A stretch of 5,069 bases of DNA from an uncultured bacterium (GTDB taxonomy: Bacteria > Patescibacteriota > Minisyncoccia > Phycocordibacterales > PALSA-1337): assembly GCA_903870235.1 (NCBI GenBank), contig CAIQCA010000027.1, positions 1 to 5,069 on the forward strand. The letters run 5' to 3'. The notes under the pieces were generated by a model. It was not told the DNA's origin, did no database searches, and worked only from the letters and a program-made list of their open reading frames with translations. The translations under genes were made by a program, and so were the position numbers. This document shows, piece after piece, positions 1 through 5,069 of the stretch. Each line of letters starts with the position of its first letter. Position 1 is the first letter of the stretch.

Positions 1-426
1 CCATTGCGTCCATTTATAATATTTAGGATCAGTTGTATTGATCTCACGTGACCAATCATAATCAAGACCAAGCATGTGAAGTTGGTTTTTATAACGAACC
101 ACATTTTTCTTTACAGAAATATCCGGATTGGTTTTGGTTTTCAGAGCATAATTTTCTGCTGGCAAACCGAAAGCATCAAATCCCATAGGATGCAAAACAC
201 CGTGACCTTGCATACGCTTCATGCGCGAAACAACGTCTGTGGCTATGTATCCCTTAGGGTGTCCAACATGCAATCCTTCACCAGATGGGTACGGAAACAT
301 ATCCAAAACATAGAATTTTGGTTTCTTGGGGTCTTCTTTGGTTTCATACACCTTGGAAGCGGTCCATTTCTTATGCCACTTCGTCTCTATCTTTTTGGGA
401 TCATATACAGGTAAGGCCTTTTTCAT
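1..426 (-). CDS. leuS: Leucyl-tRNA synthetase, N-terminal fragment (3' end beyond window)
   Basis: Class I aminoacyl-tRNA synthetase that charges tRNA-Leu with leucine in the cytoplasm. My reading of the minus strand gives 142 codons from the ATG at 426-424 with no stop before the window edge, so only the N-terminal part of a protein usually of about 800-900 residues is visible. Residues 43-49 read MFPYPSG, followed by the HIGH signature as HVGH at 53-56, then FGLPAENYA at 86-94 and the [11 protein letters not shown] segment near 118-128. All are hallmarks of bacterial LeuRS and form the first half of the Rossmann catalytic fold. The editing domain and the KMSKS loop lie outside. There is no Shine-Dalgarno sequence; instead a promoter sits so close that the mRNA is probably leaderless. 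It lies 52 bases downstream of the GDP-fucose synthase gene on the same strand but probably has its own start. Identity is essentially certain. Confidence 0.96.
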   Translation of the reverse strand, partial: MKKALPVYDPKKIETKWHKKWTASKVYETKEDPKKPKFYVLDMFPYPSGEGLHVGHPKGYIATDVVSRMKRMQGHGVLHPMGFDAFGLPAENYALKTKTNPDISVKKNVVRYKNQLHMLGLDYDWSREINTTDPKYYKWTQW

Positions 427-433
427 GGGTCTA

Positions 434-462
434 ATAATAGCCTAAAATCCGGCTAAAAACAA
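434..462 (-). promoter_or_regulatory. Predicted sigma70-type promoter of leuS, leaderless arrangement
   Basis: Read on the minus strand, a -35 box TTGTTT (462-457) and a -10 box TATTAT (439-434) are separated by exactly 17 bases. The -10 box ends 7 bases before the leuS ATG, so the expected start point falls at, or one base before, the A of the ATG. The -10 matches the TATAAT consensus at 5 of 6 positions and the -35 matches TTGACA at 3 of 6. A short inverted repeat (TAGCC 438-442 with GGCTA 451-455) overlaps the spacer. The same geometry is seen upstream of gmd and ychF, which raises confidence. This is a sequence-based prediction with no expression data. Confidence 0.6.
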
Positions 463-478
463 AATATGGACGGGGGTC

Positions 479-1429
<951 letters not shown>

Positions 1430-1469
1430 TTAATTTTTAATTTAAAAATATCTGTATAGAAAATGTAAA

Positions 1470-2591
1470 TTATGCTAAATGGCGCTCATTTTCCAAATCA
1501 TATTCCACCATGTGTTTAACAAGCTCCTTAAAAGTAATCTTCGGACTCCAACCAAGTTTCTTCTTTGCTTTGGAATAATCACCCAATAGAATATCAACCT
1601 CAGCTGGTCTGAAATATCGAGGGTCTATCTCGATCAAAACTTTGCCGGTTTTTTTATCGATACCTTTCTCATTTAAGCCTTTACCTTTCCAAATCAAATC
1701 ATAACCCAGATGTTTGGCTGCTTCCTCACAAAACTCTCGAACTGAGTGAGTCTCGTTTGTAGCGATAACATAATCATCTGGCTCCAGTTGTTGAAGCATC
1801 AGATACATGGCTTCGGCATAATCTCTGGCATGACCCCAGTCTCTCTTGGCATCGAGGTTACCCAAGAATATTTTATCTTCCTTACCAAGCTTTATCCTGG
1901 CCAAGCCACGTGTAATCTTCTTGGTAACAAAAGTATTTCCGCGACGAGGAGATTCGTGGTTGAACAATATTCCATTACAAGCGAAAATCCCATAACTCTC
2001 ACGATAGTTTCTAGTTATCCAATAAGCATATACTTTGGCACAGCCATAGGGTGATCTCGGATGAAAAGCACTTGTCTCTTTAAGAGGAATCTCTACGGCT
2101 TTACCAAACATTTCACTCGATGAAGCTTGGTAGAACTTCGCCTTGAGTTCCATGTCGCGGATCGCATCCAGAATACGCAATGCTCCGACACCAGTTACAT
2201 CTGCTGTATATTCTGGTTGATCAAAACTCACACGAACATGGCTCTGCGCGGCTAAATTATAGATTTCGTCTGGCTTAATCTTTTCCAACAACCGATTAAT
2301 GCTACTTGCATCCGCAACGTCACCAAAGTGCAATTTGAAACGAGAAGCCGCATCATGTACGTCTTTATAAATATGATCAATTCTTCCAGTATTGAAAGTA
2401 CTGCTTCTACGTATCATGCCGTGGACTTCGTAGCCTTTTTCAAGAAGTAATTCAGCGAGATAAGAGCCTGTTTGACCGGTGACGCCGGTAATAAAGGCCT
2501 TTTTAGCGGGTTTCTCTGAAGGCTTGGGTTTGAGTGCTTTAGCGGATTTTTGGGAAGGCTTACGTGCGGCCTTTTTAGCTTTTTTTTTCAT
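1470..2591 (-). CDS. gmd: GDP-mannose 4,6-dehydratase with lysine-rich N-terminal extension
   Basis: Converts GDP-D-mannose to GDP-4-keto-6-deoxy-D-mannose in the cytoplasm, the substrate of the fucose synthase encoded next. It is an extended-SDR protein of 373 residues. Nucleotide binding is by GVTGQTG at 36-42 (many family members have QDG here), then [15 protein letters not shown] at 61-75 and AAQSHV at 114-119. The catalytic residues are S158, E160, Y182 and K186 (YGCAK). S158 stands where E. coli Gmd has Thr132. Family blocks NHESPRRG (211-218), RDWGHA (250-255) and PRYFRPAEV (324-332) follow. Residues 1-31 are an unusual Lys/Ala/Pro/Ser tail absent from the E. coli enzyme, which begins almost directly at the Rossmann strand. 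The ATG at 2591 is supported by a promoter 6 bases upstream and by the lack of any other Met before residue 59. Codons 2-4 lie in a run of nine A. Confidence 0.96.
   Translation of the reverse strand: MKKKAKKAARKPSQKSAKALKPKPSEKPAKKAFITGVTGQTGSYLAELLLEKGYEVHGMIRRSSTFNTGRIDHIYKDVHDAASRFKLHFGDVADASSINRLLEKIKPDEIYNLAAQSHVRVSFDQPEYTADVTGVGALRILDAIRDMELKAKFYQASSSEMFGKAVEIPLKETSAFHPRSPYGCAKVYAYWITRNYRESYGIFACNGILFNHESPRRGNTFVTKKITRGLARIKLGKEDKIFLGNLDAKRDWGHARDYAEAMYLMLQQLEPDDYVIATNETHSVREFCEEAAKHLGYDLIWKGKGLNEKGIDKKTGKVLIEIDPRYFRPAEVDILLGDYSKAKKKLGWSPKITFKELVKHMVEYDLENERHLA
2580..2588 (-). repeat. Nine-A homopolymer directly after the gmd start codon
   Basis: On the coding strand the gmd ATG is followed at once by nine consecutive A residues, giving Lys-Lys-Lys at codons 2-4. 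Such a run can permit polymerase slippage or sequencing error, and A-rich early codons are often associated with efficient initiation. The downstream frame is intact as given. Confidence 0.9.
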
Positions 2592-2597
2592 GCAATG

Positions 2598-2626
2598 ATA
2601 ATACTCTCAAAAATAAGTATTCGCAA
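2598..2626 (-). promoter_or_regulatory. Predicted sigma70-type promoter of gmd, leaderless arrangement
   Basis: On the minus strand, a -35 box TTGCGA (2626-2621) and a -10 box TATTAT (2603-2598) are separated by exactly 17 bases. The -10 ends 6 bases before the gmd ATG, which places the expected start nucleotide on the A of the ATG. The -10 matches consensus at 5 of 6 positions and the -35 at 4 of 6. It lies in the 53-base gap after the Nudix gene, so gmd and the fucose synthase gene can be transcribed independently of ychF. It also supports ATG 2591, and hence the lysine-rich tail, as the true start. Confidence 0.65.
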
Positions 2627-2644
2627 TGGTCATACCAGAGCTTG

Positions 2645-3079
2645 CTACAAAACCTTTTGTTTTATGAGCGAATCGATAGCCTCAGACGTTTCCTTGATAA
2701 GGGAGAGCTTCTTTGCTTCTGTGGGTGTAACCCAGACATGCTCATCATGATCAGCACTCAAATTAACAGTTTCTGAAAGCGGTTTACAGGTAAAAAATAT
2801 TCCGATAATCTGAATTTGCTCGCCACGTACGACAGGTCTCCACTCGCCGACATAAAATGGTGTGCCAATTTCGACATTCATCCCCACCTCCTCCAAGGTT
2901 TCTCGTTGAACAGCGTCACCGAAAGATTCTCCAACTTTGACCTTGCCACCAGGAAAATCATATTTACCTTTATTGGTTCCACCTTCATACTTCATCGATT
3001 CCCGAATCAAAAGAAGCTTCCCATCTTTTATAATCACAGCTCTGACAGCAATGAATTGTTTTGAAATAGGATTATCCAT
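2645..3079 (-). CDS. Nudix (MutT-family) hydrolase, substrate unknown
   Basis: Small cytoplasmic pyrophosphohydrolase of 144 residues that cleaves a nucleoside diphosphate linked to another moiety, using divalent metal. The Nudix box GX5EX7REUXEEXGU is present: G45, E51, R59, E60, E63, E64, G66, M67. The one deviation is T61, where a hydrophobic residue is usual. An N-terminal beta strand (AVRAVIIKDGKLLLIRE, 11-27) and the DFPGGK lead into the box (41-46) are typical of MutT-like proteins. The box alone does not fix the substrate; 8-oxo-dGTP, other NTPs and nucleotide sugars are all possible. It starts 16 bases after ychF with no Shine-Dalgarno sequence and only a weak promoter candidate, so cotranscription with ychF is likely. 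The downstream neighbour gmd makes a GDP-sugar role imaginable but does not demonstrate it. The fold assignment is firm, the function open. Confidence 0.92.
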   Translation of the reverse strand: MDNPISKQFIAVRAVIIKDGKLLLIRESMKYEGGTNKGKYDFPGGKVKVGESFGDAVQRETLEEVGMNVEIGTPFYVGEWRPVVRGEQIQIIGIFFTCKPLSETVNLSADHDEHVWVTPTEAKKLSLIKETSEAIDSLIKQKVL

Positions 3080-3095
3080 AAGAATTAATTACTAT

Positions 3096-4196
3096 TTATA
3101 TCTTAAATTCAATCACCTCACCATCCTTCACAATATATTCTTTACCTTCAGTGCGAATCAATCCTTTCTCACGCGCTGCGGCGTAAGAACCTATCTCGAG
3201 CAATTTGTCCCACTCTATTATTTCAGCTCGTACAAATTTATCTTTGAAATCTCCATGAATAGCAGTTCCGGCCTCCGGTGCTGTCCAACCTTTCTTGATC
3301 GTCCAAGCTCTAGACTCGTCTTCACCAGTTGTGAAGTATGTTATCAATCCTAGAAGCTCGTAACCTTTTTTGATGAGATCATTCACACCGTCGTCATGAA
3401 CACCTAAACCTTCTCGCATCTCCATCTTGTCCTCCGCGTCGAGATCTTTTAATTCTTGTTCAATACCTGCATCAACTATGACATGACCAGCTTTTGTAGT
3501 CTTGAAAAATTCTATTAAATTCGTCCATCTCTCGTCGTTAGCCATCTCGTCGAGATTTTTTGCCCCAGCTTTCTTATTCAAAACATATATAAATGGCTTG
3601 GCTGTTATGAGGCAAAGTTGATGTAGATATGGTGCTTCAAACTCATCTGGCGTCACTGTAGAGGCCATCTTGCCAGCCTCCAAGGCCTTCTCTAGGCGTT
3701 CAACAAGCCCAGCCTCGATAACTGCCTCCTTCTTGCCAGCACGTACCTCCTTTGAGAGATTAGCGTTTCTTTTGGTAATAGTCTGCAAATCAGCCAGTAT
3801 CAATTCAAGATTGATGACTTCAATGTCTTTCAATGGATTGATCTTGCCGTCTACGTGTATAACATTATCATCTTCGAAAATACGAACAACTTCCGCAACT
3901 GCGTCAGTTTCGCGAATATTTGAAAGAAATTTATTTCCAAGACCCTCACCTTCTGAGGCCCCCTTTACTAAGCCGGCAATATCCACGAACTCGACCGCGG
4001 CTGGAACAGTCTTGATCGACTTGGAAAATTCAGACAACTTACCGAGTCTATCGTCTGGAACCGCTACGACACCTATAGACGGATCGATTGTGCAGAAAGG
4101 ATAGTTCTCAGCTGGAACGCTCTTTTTTGTGAGCGCGTTAAATAACGTGGATTTACCAACGTTGGGAAGACCGACAATTCCAATACTTAAACTCAT
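3096..4196 (-). CDS. ychF: Redox-/ribosome-associated P-loop ATPase/GTPase YchF (OBG family, OLA1-like)
   Basis: Universally conserved translation-associated NTPase that binds the ribosome, and in E. coli and human (OLA1) prefers ATP. The 366-residue length is normal for the family. The G1 P-loop GLPNVGKS is at 9-16, the G2 region NYPFCTIDPSIGVV at 31-44, and G3 DIAGLVKGAS at 72-81 with Leu76 where classical Ras-like GTPases carry glutamine (HAS-NTPase feature). An alpha-helical insertion spans roughly 130-200. The C-terminal TGS domain starts near 283 and includes ITYFTTGEDESRAWTI (285-300), GTAIHGDF (310-317) and DGEVIEF (358-364). The G4 motif reads NKKA at 207-210 instead of the NxxE that confers ATP preference, so nucleotide choice here is uncertain. 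The gene has its own predicted promoter and a perfect inverted repeat immediately before the ATG. In many bacteria ychF pairs with pth; here the next gene encodes a Nudix hydrolase. Confidence 0.97.
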   Translation of the reverse strand: MSLSIGIVGLPNVGKSTLFNALTKKSVPAENYPFCTIDPSIGVVAVPDDRLGKLSEFSKSIKTVPAAVEFVDIAGLVKGASEGEGLGNKFLSNIRETDAVAEVVRIFEDDNVIHVDGKINPLKDIEVINLELILADLQTITKRNANLSKEVRAGKKEAVIEAGLVERLEKALEAGKMASTVTPDEFEAPYLHQLCLITAKPFIYVLNKKAGAKNLDEMANDERWTNLIEFFKTTKAGHVIVDAGIEQELKDLDAEDKMEMREGLGVHDDGVNDLIKKGYELLGLITYFTTGEDESRAWTIKKGWTAPEAGTAIHGDFKDKFVRAEIIEWDKLLEIGSYAAAREKGLIRTEGKEYIVKDGEVIEFKI

Positions 4197-4212
4197 CCTG
4201 TAAAGATACAGG
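4197..4212. repeat. Perfect inverted repeat abutting the ychF start codon
   Basis: CCTGTA (4197-4202) and TACAGG (4207-4212) are exact reverse complements separated by four bases. On the minus strand the repeat ends on the base next to the ychF ATG. It overlaps the predicted -10 box and the predicted initially transcribed boundary. As DNA it has the shape of a small operator. If transcription starts further upstream it would instead form a 6-bp hairpin with a tetraloop that buries the base just before the start codon. Which applies cannot be told from sequence. Confidence 0.55.
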
Positions 4213-4231
4213 AAAATGTGGGGATTGTAAA
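4203..4231 (-). promoter_or_regulatory. Predicted sigma70-type promoter of ychF, leaderless arrangement
   Basis: On the minus strand, a -35 box TTTACA (4231-4226) and a -10 box TATCTT (4208-4203) are separated by exactly 17 bases. The -10 ends 6 bases before the ychF ATG, so the expected start point is the A of the ATG. The -35 matches TTGACA at 5 of 6 positions and the -10 matches TATAAT at 4 of 6. An AGG sits directly against the ATG, too close to act as a Shine-Dalgarno sequence. An inverted repeat covers the -10 box. Confidence 0.55.
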
Positions 4232-4264
4232 TTGAATGAAAATTATACTGCTATATAGTAATAC

Positions 4265-5069
4265 TTATTTAGTAAGTAGTTTATTTACAAACGCTCTTGT
4301 AACCGGTCCGAAGAATCCTATAGAAGGACTAATACCATTTGCTTTTTGAAATTTTACCAACGCAGCACGAGTTAGACCACCAAATTTATCGGTCTCCTTT
4401 CCAGAGGACCCTGGACCCGATAATGAAACAGTATATCCTAATGAATTTAGTAATATCTGAAGTTTTTTTACATCACTAGACTTTGTACCAGTAGATAAGC
4501 TTTTGATAAAAGTAGAGCCAATTAGACTACTTGGTATAGAGCCTGTTGGTAATCCAAATAAATGCGGAAACTGCACCATAAGGTTGTCTGCGGCTTTCTG
4601 ATTACCCATATCTTGCAAATTCTTTACTCGACTCTGTACCGAACTACCACTCGATGTATGCACTACTGGTTGAGTTACGACTGGCGGAATAACGACTGGT
4701 AGAGCGGTTAATTTTGGATAATCACTATCACGAGTGAACCAAATTGTTGAACTTGCAAAATCCCAGTATCCGACGAATGGAGCTTTATCTGCTATATTTG
4801 CACCTTTAAAATAATCAACAGATTCTGCTTTTGTTGCACCATCAGTACGATCTCCGAGTCCTTCGGTTTGAGTTGTGTTAAACCAGAAATTATTTCCCGT
4901 TGTATCGCCACCATTGCCGGTTATGTAATTAAATTCAGTTCCTTCTCCTATAAATCCCCCAACAAATGAGGCTCCATCTTTTGCAGAAACATCGCCTGTA
5001 CTAAATGAATTATTAACTCCACAGCTTGGGCATGTATAGTCCCAGCCAATTAATCCTCCAATAACTCCA
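4265..5069 (-). CDS. GLUG-repeat surface protein with C-terminal peptidoglycan-binding domain (N-terminus beyond window)
   Basis: The reading frame ending at TAA 4267-4265 stays open to the window edge, giving 267 visible residues; the start lies outside. A GTG at 4663 is internal, not the start. Visible residues 4-8 (GGLIG) and 36-41 (VGGFIG), with NNSFSTGDVS between them at 19-28, are GLUG-type repeat units, found in large secreted adhesin-like proteins. A block ending WDF...IWF...YPKL (102-120) is the usual close of such repeat arrays. Next come a proline/valine linker with three PVV units (124-136) and a spacer rich in Ser and Asn/Gln. Residues 190-267 form a PG_binding_1-like module: SSDVKKLQILLNSLGY, the SGPGS turn, FGGLTRAALVKFQKANGI and FGPVTRAFV. 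The protein is probably exported and held to the cell wall. A CPSC pair at 13-16 in the repeat region is unusual. Exact function unknown. Confidence 0.82.
   Translation of the reverse strand, partial: GVIGGLIGWDYTCPSCGVNNSFSTGDVSAKDGASFVGGFIGEGTEFNYITGNGGDTTGNNFWFNTTQTEGLGDRTDGATKAESVDYFKGANIADKAPFVGYWDFASSTIWFTRDSDYPKLTALPVVIPPVVTQPVVHTSSGSSVQSRVKNLQDMGNQKAADNLMVQFPHLFGLPTGSIPSSLIGSTFIKSLSTGTKSSDVKKLQILLNSLGYTVSLSGPGSSGKETDKFGGLTRAALVKFQKANGISPSIGFFGPVTRAFVNKLLTK

Noticed and set aside
76..414. Open frame on the plus strand opposite leuS
   Set aside because: It overlaps the unmistakable leuS coding sequence in antisense and its translation has no recognisable domain, so it is a shadow.
438..455. 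Short hairpin TAGCC/GGCTA as a terminator of the fucose synthase gene
   Set aside because: The stem has only 5 base pairs, an 8-base loop and no following U tract, and it overlaps the leuS promoter spacer.
2627..2637. TGGT/ACCA mini-hairpin after the Nudix gene
   Set aside because: Four pairs with a three-base loop and no adjacent U tract; not a credible terminator.
3080..3120. Promoter for the Nudix gene (TTGAAT-15-TAATTA)
   Set aside because: The spacing is short and the -10 match is poor; the 16-base gap after ychF is better explained by cotranscription.
2937..3353. Plus-strand open frame spanning the Nudix/ychF junction
   Set aside because: It is antisense to two well-supported genes, its translation is low in recognisable motifs, and no promoter or ribosome binding site precedes it.
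3670..4104. Plus-strand open frame opposite ychF
   Set aside because: Serine-rich translation typical of an antisense shadow; ychF on the other strand carries all family motifs.
4242..4262. AT-rich imperfect hairpin followed by TTTT after the GLUG-protein gene, a possible terminator
   Set aside because: The stem is only about 6 A/T-rich pairs with a two-base bulge and the T run is short; too weak to annotate, though some termination is expected here.
4661..4663. GTG as a start codon for a 132-residue peptidoglycan-binding protein
   Set aside because: The frame continues upstream without a stop to the window edge and encodes GLUG-type repeats and a linker, so the GTG is an internal valine codon.

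Overview
The window is a gene-dense stretch of bacterial DNA with every recognisable gene on the minus strand. It probably comes from a Patescibacteria/CPR (Parcubacteria-like) genome. The pointers are the C-terminal peptidoglycan-binding module, whose sequence style is very common in Parcubacteria surface proteins, the short intergenic gaps, moderately AT-rich DNA, and the absence of a Shine-Dalgarno sequence at every visible start. This assignment is inference. The visible stop codons are TAA or TAG, and nothing requires a non-standard code.

In transcription order (high to low coordinate) the layout is: the C-terminal part of a GLUG-repeat surface protein ending in a peptidoglycan-binding domain (5069-4265, 5' end outside the window); ychF, a universally conserved OBG-family P-loop NTPase (4196-3096); a Nudix hydrolase (3079-2645); gmd, GDP-mannose 4,6-dehydratase (2591-1470); a GDP-L-fucose synthase (1423-479); and the N-terminal third or less of leuS, leucyl-tRNA synthetase (426-1, 3' end outside the window). 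No RNA gene, mobile element, CRISPR array or gene-free stretch over 100 bases was found.

gmd and the fucose synthase form a complete two-step route from GDP-D-mannose to GDP-L-fucose (or a close GDP-6-deoxyhexose), presumably feeding surface glycan synthesis. No glycosyltransferase is in view. ychF and leuS are housekeeping translation-related genes on either side of the Nudix and sugar genes.

The most interesting signal is regulatory. ychF, gmd and leuS each have a sigma70-like promoter with exactly 17 bases between -35 and -10, and the -10 box ends only 6 or 7 bases before the ATG. Transcription should therefore start at or next to the start codon, giving leaderless mRNAs, which fits the missing Shine-Dalgarno sequences. 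I see no clearly new multi-gene system. The other points of interest are a lysine-rich N-terminal tail on Gmd, a non-canonical G4 motif in YchF, and a perfect inverted repeat over the ychF -10/start region.
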